From UBA168 sp011055275 (GTDB taxonomy: Archaea > Thermoproteota > Thermoprotei_A > Marsarchaeales > UBA168): 64,000 bases of DNA. A model generated the notes under the pieces. It had not been told where the DNA came from and made no database searches. It saw nothing but the letters and a program-made list of their open reading frames with translations. Made by a program: the position numbers and the translations under genes. This document shows, one piece after another, positions 44,396 through 54,419 of the stretch; the stretch's first letter is position 1, and the number at the start of each line of letters is the position of its first letter. Location of the stretch: NCBI GenBank assembly GCA_046635845.1, contig JAQQXN010000003.1; one strand, written 5' to 3'.

Positions 44396-46765
44396 TTACT
44401 GCTGCGACTTCGCGCCTGGTTGCGGTCCCTTCTTGCCGCGCCTGCTGAGGGCGAGCACTGCCGCCACCACCACTATCACGACTATCACTCCCGCAACCAC
44501 CGCGTAGAGCGCCGCGTTGCTGGTCGTGGGAGTTGTGGGAGGTGGCGTAACGGTTGTCTTGGAGGTTACCGTCAGCGATACCGAGTTGGACGTCACGGAC
44601 GGGGCGGAGGTCAGGTCAGCTGTGAGGGTGTATGTACCTGAGGAAGTGGGAGTGTACGTGAGCGTGGCTTGGCCGTTTGCACCGGTGGTAGCGGTACCTA
44701 TCAACTTTCCATCGGAATTGAAGTTCACCGAAACATCGGATGCCGGAGTGCCGTTGGCGTAGGTAACGGTTGCCGTTACCGAGGCCGTGCTTCCCTGCGT
44801 AATCGATGTAGGAGTTACCGCAAGCGAGGCCTTAGCGCTCAAGAGTGACACTGCTGCGTAGTTGCTGGTGTAGTTCATGGGTATGCCCAAGAACCGCGCC
44901 CAAAGTGGCGATAGCGTCCGCGTTGCCATAGCCTGAGCCACGGGAGAGAGCACGCCGCTTGGGGTAACGCCGAAGAACGGCCACCATATGCCATTGTCTC
45001 CGTTTGCCCAGCCAGGCCAAGGCCCAGGCTGTATAAGCACGCCCTGAGAGTCCAATGGCAACTTCAGTATCCAGCTTATGTTGAAGACCCTGGCGTTTAT
45101 CTGTGCCCACACCGGCCTATCTCCAAGCGGTATCGAAGGCCAGTACATGTCTATGAATGACTGGAAAATAATGAGGGATTGATTGTAAGCCGCGGTTCCT
45201 GGCGCTGCACTCGCCCATATCGGGTACTCCTTGGTAAAGTTCAATGTATTTGGTACCGTTTGGTAAAGTTACGGGGTAAATGACGCTGGCATTCCAGTTG
45301 CCCTTTCCGCTGGTGTACTCGAGTCACCACCACCAGCCCATCTCCCACATAGTGGCATAGCTAGGCGCACCTGGTGATCAGATCTCCATAAATGACCAGT
45401 CCCCGGATGGCAGCACGTCAGAGTAAAGCGTCCCCGGATCCATGGCTATGACCTCCGTCGGTATGCCGAAAGCGGTAAACTGCGAGGCGACGTTCGAACC
45501 GATGGTGTCCACGTCAGTCCAGCCTCCGGGTATGTCCATGGTTATCTTGAACGGTTGGCCGTTTGGCATGTACCATTGACCGTTTTGCTTGTAGAAGCCG
45601 ACGCTTTCGAGGAGAGATGCGGCCTTAGCGGGATCGTAATACACCCTTGGCGTGATCTTGTCAAGCCACTGCGGGTATTGGCAGGTCGGCCACGTTTCTC
45701 TGTGCGCTGCTCCCCACGCCTGAATGCCATAGGCATCCCATGCGTCCACGGCCTCCGTGTAGTTCTGGGCATAGGCCAGGGCCTCTCTAACCTGCGTTAT
45801 GTTAAACGGATACACGCTGGGGTTAAACAGGTAGATCCAATGGCCACCGAACTGGAAGTAGAATAAGTTATCAAATCCGATGCTTGAAAGGATCTTGAAC
45901 TGCGCGGGAGAGAAGCCCGTCTGAGACCAATCCACTAGCCCTTCTAGAGCTCCGTTCATGGTTTGTCCGTTCCCACCGCTCCACCATATGATGATTTCTG
46001 GGTTGTAGTCCTGCCACGTGTGGTACGGGAATATCGGTGCCCACTCGCTCACCAGGTTGGGAGGATCTAGATGCATTATACCGTAAGGTACCGATATTGT
46101 CGTGTAGTAGGGTCCCAAGAACCAAGGCGGGGCCACGAACCTCTCGATGGCATCTTCATGCAGAACGGCCTCAGTTTTATTCATGGCGGTCACGTTCTCA
46201 AGGACGGGCTTCCAGACAGAATAGGGTGTTGCGATGCGCTGAGACAATATGTAGAGTGGGATGCTAGGAGCCCAAGGCTTAATCAGAAATTCGATCGTGT
46301 AGTTGTTCAGCACGTGTATCCCGGTGTAGTTAACAAACGGGAAGTACCAAGAAAATACCTTTACCCCTATGTAGAACTCCGTATAGACGTCCCAAGCGTT
46401 AAACGGAAGGGTTGCGCTGCCGTTGTACCAACTAAGGCCCTTCCTCAGGTAAACGATCAGAGTGCCGTTGGATGGGAACTCCTCGTACTTGCTGGCTAAT
46501 ACCGGCATGATGGCGTTCGTTGTAGGCGAGTACATGGCCATCGGCATATCAGAGGTCATTGCGTTCGCCGTTATGAAGTTATTAGCGGCATACATGTTCC
46601 ACACCGGCATCGACGGCGTGTATATCATCATCGCGTTAACCGTGGTGTATATCTGTGCCGTGTTCGCCGCGGAAACGGGCGCGATGAAGCCGCCCATCGC
46701 GAGGCTGCTGAAGAGGAATATCAGTATTGAAGAAATCGCTCCGAATTTTTCAGAAGGTTTTTCAT
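44396..46765 (-). pseudogene. Broken family-5 solute-binding protein
   Basis: A paralogue of the binding protein at 31960-34656, with one Ig-like domain instead of two. It begins at ATG 46765 behind GGAGGGAA. A one-base loss near 46745 shifts the signal-peptide frame. Two in-frame TGA codons occur at 45378-45380 and 45324-45326; the second replaces a Trp in the GWWWW run. A second frameshift lies near 45247. The two remaining open pieces are 44396-45244 and 45378-46697. Apart from these lesions similarity runs through the whole length, so decay is recent. The 3' tail nearly matches the intact paralogue. Confidence 0.85.
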
Positions 46766-47080
46766 TTCCCTCCAGTTATTTTATCGCAAAATTATTTCAT
46801 CGCAAAAGCTCTTAAGGATTTCGCGAAATGCCTTCGATTTAGTCTTCAACAGCTTGTACTTCAGACTTGCTTGTAACAACATTAGAGCAGAGCATTTGGT
46901 AAACAAAACGCTCAAGCCAAGAGAAGCATTCCCTGGCACCAGCAAACATTTTTTTAACTTATATGTAGCATGACCGCGAGCTGAGCAATGGCATGCCCTT
47001 CTCGCGAGACTTCGCGCGATCCTGGGCTTCTTCTACTTCATCGCTACGCATGCCACGGGAAAAGAGCTCCCTCATAGGAC
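46766..47080. other. Intergenic region, 315 bp
   Basis: Mostly AT-rich and without a convincing gene. A plus-strand frame from about 46980 to 47119 (EQWHALLARLRAILGFFYFIATHA) lacks a start codon and looks like a piece of something lost. A TATA-like TTATATGTAG is at 46960-46970 on the plus strand. Confidence 0.3.
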
Positions 47081-47290
47081 TCAACGTGACCTTGAGAAAC
47101 GCCTTATCGTCGCGTAAATCAGCATGATGACCGATGACATGAGCATGACCGCAAGCGATATCCCAAGCTCGTTATAGCCCGATCTCACCAGAACACGGGC
47201 CTGCGATCTAACGCCCAGCGAGCCGCTTACCACAACAGTTACCGTCGAGTTATGCGTTCGGTACCTGCTATCATTACGAAGTTTCCTTAC
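47081..47290 (-). pseudogene. C-terminal remnant of an Ig-like surface protein
   Basis: The minus strand encodes about 60 residues ending at TGA 47081: a glycosylated strand (HNSTVTVVVSGSLGV), RSGYNELG, a membrane helix and RRFSRSR. It aligns along its length with the C-terminus of the protein at 49008-50906 (DSLGVTF..., RSSYNYVG, helix, RRRRALFP). No upstream part of that gene remains. It is therefore the tail of a deleted paralogue. Confidence 0.65.
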
Positions 47291-47380
47291 TCAACTCAGC
47301 TCGCGCATCTTGTGATATCTAAGAGAGAGCCCTTCTTTCTAAGACCGACAAAAGATGAAACGCCGCGCCTCCGCTGACGG

Positions 47381-48976
47381 CTAATCTGCGTAGTTCACTT
47401 CAAAAACGTACACGCCACCCGATGAATAGACCTCACGAAAGTCAGCCAAGCTACTGGGATCGTAGAGCATGCGGTAAAGCACCGTCCTCGGCACAAGGCT
47501 TATGTTGAAGCCTGAAGGAGGTGACCCTATACCGGTTATGTAAGTCAGCATCTGCTGCGATGGATAGTAAATCAGCGTCCCCTGAACCAGGAATATGTAG
47601 GTTGGAGACCCAAGCTCCTTCAGGTAGTGCAGGCTTGAGCTCTCATCTATTGAGTACATGGCCTCGCTCACTATCTGCCCGATGGAGGGCACGTACTGGC
47701 CTGCCCAAACAACGTTCCTTTCAGCTACAGCCTGAATAAGGTGCCCCCTGTCCCAGTTGGCAAGCACCAGAGCAGACCCAGGTGAGTTCTCCCTTATCCA
47801 CAGGGCAGCCTTGTACTGGGCTTCCGTCGTCCCGTCGTCCTGAACCATGGCAGGGAAAGTGTTATAGTAGATCCCCACGTTAATGACAGCCACAATCACC
47901 ACGAAGGCCGCCAGCGTCTTCTTCAGGCGAACGCCCCTAAGCGATATGCCGAAGGAAAGGGCGACCGGAATTATGAAGTAAAGAATGCCGCGCAGGGCTA
48001 GGTAGTAGAGGGGCGCGGTAATGAGGAAGAGTGAAAGGGAAAGCGCTTCCCTGTTCTTCAAGGCGAAATATATGCCGAAGGGGACGAATATGAGAAAGAG
48101 GTTAAGCCACTCTAAGGCATAAATGGGGCTGAAGGGCGCCAACTCGATTATGAAGGATGAAGAGGATATGCTCCAGCCTATGAAGTAAGCGACGTCGTAG
48201 TGAATGAAACCGTAAGCGGCCACAACGGCCATGATGGCTAGCATAACAACGTGAATCGCCTTTCTCTCATCTATGAGGGCAATGACCTCCGAGACCATGA
48301 AAAACGCACCTACTACGCCCACGACCACGAGAAACTGGTAAAACGTCAGAAGGTGGGCCGCGTAGATGAGCACGGCTAAAATTGCGAGGTAAGGAATCGA
48401 TTTAACGCGGAGATCCGTCAGCGGAAAGTAAAGTTTTTTTCCGGCAGAAGAGCTAAGGCGGGCCAACGTGTAGCCCGAGAACACCACAAGCGCAACAGCA
48501 AAGCCGTCGTGTCTCACCTTAAGGGCTGACCCCTGTATGGCCTGCGCCGATACCGCGTAGGCAATGCCCGAAAGGATGCCCGCCTTCCTGTTGTAGAGCT
48601 GCCTTCCCGTTAAGTAAAGGCCGAGCGCGGAGGCCGAATCTACCAACGCGAAGCCTATCTTCATGGTCATGGCAAGGGAATAACGGAAAAGGCCCGAGAA
48701 GAACGCGGCAACCGCCGCAAAGTAGGTCGTAGCGAGAGGCTGGCCCACCCCGTAGAGCTGGTGAAACCATGCTGGCTCCTTGGCCGCCATGTAGTAGTAC
48801 CAGAAGTCGGGATCGGTGGCCACGTGAGGGGGTTCCATGAAATCGGGTACAAGCCTTAATACCAACGCTAAAACGAAAATACCTAACATATCTATGACGA
48901 GAAGCTCGGTGACGCCAAGTTTGCGGCCCTTCGGGTTGCCTCTGTGGTTAACCTTGTGGCCCTGATTCTTGCCCAT
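47381..48976 (-). CDS. STT3/AglB-like oligosaccharyltransferase, 531 aa
   Basis: A GT-C membrane transferase that would move a lipid-linked glycan to Asn in N-x-S/T. Twelve or so hydrophobic helices; the first outer loop has the acidic TDPDFWYYYMAAKEP motif of STT3. The C-terminal part keeps an STT3-like block: LANWDRGHLIQAVAERNVVW in place of WWDYG, then SIDESSSLHYLKELGSPTYIFL. It is shorter than most AglB proteins, with a small outer domain. ATG 48976 is chosen over ATG 49060 since TTTTAAAAAG lies about 30 bases upstream and the longer frame overlaps the previous gene. Neighbours are heavily sequon-rich surface proteins. Confidence 0.7.
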   Translation of the reverse strand: MGKNQGHKVNHRGNPKGRKLGVTELLVIDMLGIFVLALVLRLVPDFMEPPHVATDPDFWYYYMAAKEPAWFHQLYGVGQPLATTYFAAVAAFFSGLFRYSLAMTMKIGFALVDSASALGLYLTGRQLYNRKAGILSGIAYAVSAQAIQGSALKVRHDGFAVALVVFSGYTLARLSSSAGKKLYFPLTDLRVKSIPYLAILAVLIYAAHLLTFYQFLVVVGVVGAFFMVSEVIALIDERKAIHVVMLAIMAVVAAYGFIHYDVAYFIGWSISSSSFIIELAPFSPIYALEWLNLFLIFVPFGIYFALKNREALSLSLFLITAPLYYLALRGILYFIIPVALSFGISLRGVRLKKTLAAFVVIVAVINVGIYYNTFPAMVQDDGTTEAQYKAALWIRENSPGSALVLANWDRGHLIQAVAERNVVWAGQYVPSIGQIVSEAMYSIDESSSLHYLKELGSPTYIFLVQGTLIYYPSQQMLTYITGIGSPPSGFNISLVPRTVLYRMLYDPSSLADFREVYSSGGVYVFEVNYAD

Positions 48977-49007
48977 ATCGACAATTTTGGTCTCGTGCTT
49001 TTTAAAA

Positions 49008-50906
49008 TTATGGGAAAAGGGCGCGTCTGCGCCTCCAGATTGCATAAAGTAGAAAAACAACTCCGGCTACCAATGCAGCCATAAGCGCGGATCCCACGTA
49101 GTTGTAACTTGAGCGCACTTCTACGGAAACCTTGAAAGTAACGCCCAGCGAGTCTACAACTACTACCGTCAGGTTATTGAAACCCACTCTAGTGGACCCT
49201 TTGTAAACGGCCGAACTCCCGCTTTGAATCACCTTCCCGTTAAAGTACCAAGCGATTTTGAAGGGCGGAAGCCCACCAATCTCGCTAACGCGCGCAGTTA
49301 AGGAGGAATTTGAGAACAACAGGCCGCTGCTCAGGTTGACGTCAACGCTCGCGCGAAGCCTGGGCCTAACTGTCACGTCAACGGGATAACTTAGAGCCCC
49401 GTAACCCGTAGAGTCCACGACCTTTGCCAGGAACTGATACGTGCCGGGCTCTTGGGGATCATAGCTGAACTTCGTGGAGCTAACGAGGTAGCTTCCGTTT
49501 ACAAACATTGAAACGGAGTACGGAGCCGTTCCGTTTATCACCCATGCCGTCAGGGTCACGGGATAGCCGACCTCGCTCTCGTTTTCACTGGAGCTCAACA
49601 CGACCTCGGGATCTGGGCTCACGTAAAGCTTGAAGGAGGAATTTGCCGTCACGCCGGTTGCGTCCCTTAACTCCACGGTTAAAAGGTTCGTGCCCAGGGT
49701 ATCTAGGGGTACCGTGAGATTTTTCAGCTCTCTGCCGTCTATCAGAAAGGTAAGCTCATAAGGCGGCGTTCCCCCGACCACGGTCACGTTTACCCTTGGG
49801 AGCTCACCCAAGTCATAGAGCTCATCGCCCTCGATCGAGACGCTGGGATCTGGGTTCACCTGCAGAAAAAAGGGTGAACTTCCACCGATCATGTTTCCAG
49901 ACACCGCGTCCGCGTAGAGGATAAGCCTCTTCGTTGCGTTAAGCTTGATGGAAATGCTGGCTCCCGAAACGGACTCGACGGACGCAAGCTGCGTCGAGTT
50001 CCCGTAAAGCCGATATGTCACGGGGCTTCCCTCAGGGGCACCGGAAGCGTTCAGTTCCATGGTGAGCGTCCTTATGCCCGAATCGACCAAAAGGGGATGA
50101 ACGTCCAATGATACGCTTAACCCGGAGCCAGTAACGTCCAAGCCCGGGAGCGCCCTTTCCTGTCCATCTTTCAAGCGAACCTCTGAGTAAAGCATTGGCG
50201 TGGAGCTCGAAAAGCTGGCCGTGGTAATCTGCATAAGGGGGGAGCCGTTTGTGCCAGCCCCAGTAACGGTTATCCACATGATCGCTGACGAAATCGGAGC
50301 GAAAGCGTAACTGACGGGCGCCTCGCTCAGGTTTAGGCTCGCCCTGTACCACTCTGTCATAACTCCGGTGAAGAATCCCTTGGAGTTCGAGCTCGAGTTG
50401 CTCATACCAATGAAAAAAGAACCCTTAGCGACGTAAGTTTGAACTGAACGCGCCCCCGTGTTCTGGTCCTGGGCCTCCATTACAACGAGGCCACCTGCCA
50501 TGTAGAGAGATAACGTGACGTTGTCACCAGGCCTGACCGGTCCGGTGAAACCCTGAACTCCTCCGCCATACTGGGGATAAACAGAGGTACCTTGAGGGTT
50601 AAAAACCTCGTAGTTCATCCTGAAACCGTTGGCGTGCCCAATCGATGATGGCCAGTTGTAAGAAATTCCGACCTGATACCACCAACCGGCATCGGTTAAG
50701 CCGTTAAGAAGGTAAGCGGGGCCGTCGCCCGATAAATCGGTTTGCGCAACGGCAGTTACCGTAACCGATACTGAGGTGAAGTTGTATGGAAAGGTCTCCC
50801 CAATTTGCACGTCATATACCAGCGGAGCGTAGCCGTCCTGAGCCAGAGAGCCCTCAAACGAAAAAGGCAAAACGATCAACAGAAGCAGGGGAAACCAGAA
50901 ACGCAT
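49008..50906 (-). CDS. Ig-repeat surface protein with C-terminal anchor, 632 aa
   Basis: Signal peptide 1-23 (MRFWFPLLLLIVLPFSFEGS). Residues about 25-260 form a beta-rich domain reminiscent of lectin-like or peptidase-associated folds (DAGWWYQVGISYNWP). Four Ig/PKD-like repeats follow, with the refrain ...GGTPPYELTFLIDG / GTAPYSVSMFVNG / GGLPPFKIAWYFNG. A membrane helix and RRRRALFP end the protein. ATG 50906 is used, with a CATATATG box about 30 bases before it. The first domain resembles that of thermopsin-family proteins' tails, but no catalytic residues are seen. A remnant paralogue sits at 47081. Confidence 0.65.
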   Translation of the reverse strand: MRFWFPLLLLIVLPFSFEGSLAQDGYAPLVYDVQIGETFPYNFTSVSVTVTAVAQTDLSGDGPAYLLNGLTDAGWWYQVGISYNWPSSIGHANGFRMNYEVFNPQGTSVYPQYGGGVQGFTGPVRPGDNVTLSLYMAGGLVVMEAQDQNTGARSVQTYVAKGSFFIGMSNSSSNSKGFFTGVMTEWYRASLNLSEAPVSYAFAPISSAIMWITVTGAGTNGSPLMQITTASFSSSTPMLYSEVRLKDGQERALPGLDVTGSGLSVSLDVHPLLVDSGIRTLTMELNASGAPEGSPVTYRLYGNSTQLASVESVSGASISIKLNATKRLILYADAVSGNMIGGSSPFFLQVNPDPSVSIEGDELYDLGELPRVNVTVVGGTPPYELTFLIDGRELKNLTVPLDTLGTNLLTVELRDATGVTANSSFKLYVSPDPEVVLSSSENESEVGYPVTLTAWVINGTAPYSVSMFVNGSYLVSSTKFSYDPQEPGTYQFLAKVVDSTGYGALSYPVDVTVRPRLRASVDVNLSSGLLFSNSSLTARVSEIGGLPPFKIAWYFNGKVIQSGSSAVYKGSTRVGFNNLTVVVVDSLGVTFKVSVEVRSSYNYVGSALMAALVAGVVFLLYAIWRRRRALFP

Positions 50907-51164
50907 ATGAAAGTATCGCGCGCCGGCATATATGTGTGAATTGACTACTCCACAAGGGTGCAGACCCGACGAGCGCATTACGGGCGCATCGGCGAGCGCA
51001 CTTGAGGGCTTCACGCCAACGAAGTCACCTCAGTCAAGCAAACATCGCGTCACTAAGCACATCATAGGATCTAAAAAGGTTGAAATCAGGACGAGGTCCT
51101 CGTTAACTCAAGCGCAGCACAAAAAATCGCGTGATCCACCCGACTTTCCCTTCTGATGCAAGAA

Positions 51165-53423
51165 TCAGGAGTGTTTGGAACTACGTGACGCAAAGAAGTA
51201 GATGATACCAAAGACGACGACTATGAGCACAGCTATGGCCGCGTACGCCGCAAGCGATGATGAGGCTTTCTGCCTGCTGACCTGTTGAACGCTCACGCTA
51301 CTTGAATTGCTCATGTCATTTGATGAAGCGGTTACGTTGACGCTTCCGCTCTTACTGAACGCGTACGTCAGGCTTGCGGTGCCCTGCTCGCCAGTTTCGG
51401 AAGTGCCTATCATGGTGCCATTTGCGTAGAATGTCACCTCGGCGCCCCTGACAGGCGTGCCGTTGAGGTAATTGACCGTGGCCTTCAAGGTCACGGTCTG
51501 CCCAACCGCTGCGGTGGGTGGGACCGCAAGGGATAGCCGCTCGGCGGTGAAGGGCACGACCGTTAGGGCGCCGGAGGCGCTTGCTGAGGGATAAGAGGGG
51601 AGGGATGCCTTCAACGAGGTTATCCCAGCGGAACTGGGGACGTAGGTAAGGGAAGCCATGCCAGAGGAGTTCGTCACCGCCGTGCCTATCATCGTGCCAT
51701 TGGCGTAGAAGGAGATGGGAACGCCGGAGACCGGAGACCCTTGGCTTGAAAGGGATGCCACAAGCGATGCCCCGTGGCCCACCGGGACCGATGAGGGCGA
51801 CTCCGAGAGGGATATGGAAGGAGGCGGAAGGACGCGAACCGTCCTGTTTCCGCAGGCGAACGGGTACTTCTGGAGCTCAACCGCCAAGGAGACGTTGCCC
51901 GCCTCATCAACGGTGGCCGTGAACTGGGCCATGCCCTGGGCGTCCGTGGTGGAGCTGGCAACCTCCTTGCCGTTTGCGAGGAGCAGAACCGCGGCACCGC
52001 CGAGAGCTGAGCCATTGGAAGAAAAGCTAACCCAGGCGCTTACGTTGAACGGGACGCCAGCCAAAGGCTCGCTTGGCAACGTGGCTATCGTGAAAAGCAC
52101 ACCAGCGAAACCGTACCCAGGAGGAGGGGTAAGGCGAAGCGAGACGCTGCCGTCGTAAAAGGTGACGTTGAAGGTCCTTGAAGATGGACTGAAGGTGCCG
52201 CTGGGAGATGTCACGTTGAAGCCCTCGGGTACGAAGAAGTCGGCCCAGCCAGACTTGCCCGCGAAGGTAACGTTAACGGTGACCGAGTTCACGACGCCAT
52301 CAGATGTGACGTTCGTTATGGATAGCGAGGATACTGGAACTGAAGATAAGCGAGGATAGGCTTCATCGAGTATCCCCAAGAAGGGATTGCTCTGGTAGTT
52401 AATGGAATCAACTCCTCCGACCCCCCAGCTGTAGCTCCAGTAAGTCCAAGCGATCCCATACCTGTTGAACGCCTCCGTGGCAAGAAGGGGCGAGTTCATG
52501 CCCGCCCCGAATTCCCCATCGTAAACAGGCATGTCCCACTTCTGCGAGGCCTGCAGCGCCGCGTAAAGGGGAGCGCTCAAGGGGTTAGCCCAGTAGTCGT
52601 GAACCTCAAGCGCCAACTTGTGCGCTGGATCGGTTGGTTCAACCCAGTTGTTGGGATGCGTTCCAGAGTCCCATTCAGAAGTCTCGAAGAATATCACGTG
52701 CCTCTGGTCCACCTTCCTTATGGCCGATATGGCCATGTCGTAAACCCTTGCCATGTTTTCGTACATCTGCTGGGAAGTCCAGTTGGTAGGGGTAGTGGGC
52801 TCGTTGAAGAGGTCATAACCCAGTATGCCGGAGTCGTTGGCGAACTGGGACGCCACGTACTCCCACATGTTCGCGAAGTCCTGCTCAACCGTGGTGTTGG
52901 ACCAGAAGTAGGCCTTGTCCTTCTCTTCGGCATTCTTGGTCTGCTGCTGATAAGGAACCGCCCACATCGGCAGCCCGTTTGTCGTAGCACCGTAAAGCTG
53001 GCTAAAACAAGGAGACCAGTGCCACTGGTGCATGTCAATTATGACGTATATGCCATAGCGATTTGCCATTGCTACTGCCTGCTTTACCTGACTTATGTAC
53101 GACGAATCGTAAACCCCGGGCTTGGGTTCCACGAAGCTCCACGCTATGGGCATCCTTATCACGTTAAATCCCCAGGAGGACATGGCCCGGAAGTCCTCGG
53201 GCGTGAAGGTAAAGCTGTCATCTTCGGCCCCCGAGTAGTCAGCGCCATGAAGTAGGACGTACGTGCCGTTATCGTAAGCGAAGTGCGTGCCTCTCACCGT
53301 TATCCAATGAAGCGAGGAATAAGTGGGAGGAAATGATGGTGACGCAGTTTGCGCCAGCACCTGAAATGGAACTACCACGCAAAGGCCTATTAAGAGAAGC
53401 CCCATAACAAACTTAAGCTTCAT
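51165..53423 (-). CDS. Secreted GH5 glycoside hydrolase with Ig-like repeats and membrane anchor, 752 aa
   Basis: Signal peptide 1-24. GH5 catalytic domain about 40-345 with FNVIRMPIAWSFVEP, the VIIDMHQWHW strand, acid/base Glu208 in LFNEPTT and nucleophile Glu304 in DGEFGAG. This DMHQ form is common in endoglycoceramidase- and cellulase-like GH5 groups. A beta domain and about three Ig-like domains follow (NGTPVRGAEVTFYANGT is the last), then a membrane helix (AYAAIAVLIVVVFGIIYFF) and a short basic tail. Likely an extracellular beta-glucanase; the exact bond is unknown. It has its own AT-rich promoter upstream. Confidence 0.85.
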   Translation of the reverse strand: MKLKFVMGLLLIGLCVVVPFQVLAQTASPSFPPTYSSLHWITVRGTHFAYDNGTYVLLHGADYSGAEDDSFTFTPEDFRAMSSWGFNVIRMPIAWSFVEPKPGVYDSSYISQVKQAVAMANRYGIYVIIDMHQWHWSPCFSQLYGATTNGLPMWAVPYQQQTKNAEEKDKAYFWSNTTVEQDFANMWEYVASQFANDSGILGYDLFNEPTTPTNWTSQQMYENMARVYDMAISAIRKVDQRHVIFFETSEWDSGTHPNNWVEPTDPAHKLALEVHDYWANPLSAPLYAALQASQKWDMPVYDGEFGAGMNSPLLATEAFNRYGIAWTYWSYSWGVGGVDSINYQSNPFLGILDEAYPRLSSVPVSSLSITNVTSDGVVNSVTVNVTFAGKSGWADFFVPEGFNVTSPSGTFSPSSRTFNVTFYDGSVSLRLTPPPGYGFAGVLFTIATLPSEPLAGVPFNVSAWVSFSSNGSALGGAAVLLLANGKEVASSTTDAQGMAQFTATVDEAGNVSLAVELQKYPFACGNRTVRVLPPPSISLSESPSSVPVGHGASLVASLSSQGSPVSGVPISFYANGTMIGTAVTNSSGMASLTYVPSSAGITSLKASLPSYPSASASGALTVVPFTAERLSLAVPPTAAVGQTVTLKATVNYLNGTPVRGAEVTFYANGTMIGTSETGEQGTASLTYAFSKSGSVNVTASSNDMSNSSSVSVQQVSRQKASSSLAAYAAIAVLIVVVFGIIYFFASRSSKHS

Positions 53424-54060
53424 AGATTTTATCTAAAAAATAAATTTAAGTATTTTGGGCATATTTTTTCATGTCAACCTGCTTTGTTGAATAAATCCTA
53501 GGCCGTGCTTTTCCGTCTGCTTTTCCTTGCCTCTCCGCTTTTCGCGTCCTTACCCCAGCGTAACACGCCACCTCGTCGTACGCCCATGCCCTTTGCACTG
53601 CCTCCGCGGTGAGCGTTTGGGGCTTCCTAGAGCTCGTGTCCTCGCCGAACTTCCCCTTCCAAGAAGCCCTGTACCGCCCACCTCTTACCGTGGCCCACCT
53701 CCTTCCTCAACCCCCTTATTATGGTTATTATGTCACAGAGCATGGTACTTCCTTGCCCGTCCTTTGGACCTTAGCGGTAGGACGACCCGGTAGAGCGACG
53801 CGAGGTACCTCTTCCCCTTAGAAGCGGTCTCCGCGCTCTTAAGGATGGTAAGCGCAACGCAAACGCCTTAAGCGCTGTCTCCAGCGCTAGGTTGCAAAAA
53901 TCAAAAAAGAAATCGCGGAGACGCCAAAAAATGACGCCTCTTGCACGCGCAAATGGCGTGCAGAAAGAGCGCGCACGCGCGTGGAATGCGCATCATATCC
54001 GCAGATTTTTTGCGCGACAAGGGGCTTTTCTCACGATAATATTCCTCCTTGCTTGTCGCA
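53424..54060. other. Left part of a decayed region; possible transposase debris
   Basis: No intact gene. On the minus strand around 53540-53850 three phases give short protein-like stretches (YHALCDIITIIRGLRKEV, ETASKGKRYLASLYRVVLP, EAVQRAWAYDEVACYAGVR) split by shifts and stops, as expected of an old transposase-like gene, though I cannot name the family. The GH5 promoter occupies the first 40 bases. Confidence 0.3.
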
Positions 54061-54064
54061 ATGC

Positions 54065-54174
54065 GCTTTTCTTCCGCTAGTATACGACCATTTCTCATCA
54101 TTCCAGGAATTTTTTCTTCAGCTAGCATTCCTTTTCGTCTGCTAGTATTCCGCTTTTCTCGTGCAGATAGTCTG
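54065..54174. repeat. Degenerate 22-nt repeats
   Basis: A unit close to CTTTTCKTCNGCTAGTATTCC appears at about 54065-54086, 54109-54131, 54131-54152 and, more weakly, 54153-54174; the last three are head to tail. A 75-codon minus-strand frame (53901-54128) crosses part of it and reads repeated LAEEK motifs. The spacing and divergence do not fit a CRISPR array. Confidence 0.4.
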
Positions 54175-54362
54175 ACGCCCGATAAAAGAGTCTACTAGAA
54201 AGGGACCTCCAATTTTTGTTATTATTCACTTTTTCTTAGATCTTTTCCAGCGCTTGAAGCGCTTCACATCTAGCAGGAACTACCTTACGACGAGTTCTCT
54301 GTTATAGGTATGCCAATGGCGTTTGGAGCTAGGCTTATTTCCCTTAGCCCAAGTTATATTCC

Positions 54363-54408
54363 AGTGGTTAGAGCTCTTGGTGGGCATACCATTGTGGCTC
54401 TAACCACT
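54363..54408. repeat. 12-bp perfect inverted repeat
   Basis: AGTGGTTAGAGC at 54363-54374 is mirrored exactly at 54397-54408, leaving a 22-base loop that itself can pair partly. It lies just before the oppD-like fragment and could be a terminator-like hairpin or the end of a lost element. Confidence 0.5.
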
Positions 54409-54419
54409 ACTTATCTTGC

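Noticed and set aside
45324..45380. TGA read as tryptophan or selenocysteine
   Set aside because: Frameshifts in the same gene and normal use of TGA as stop elsewhere make a pseudogene the simpler view.
54065..54174. CRISPR-like array
   Set aside because: Units are too diverged, short and unevenly spaced, with no spacers of constant size and no cas genes.
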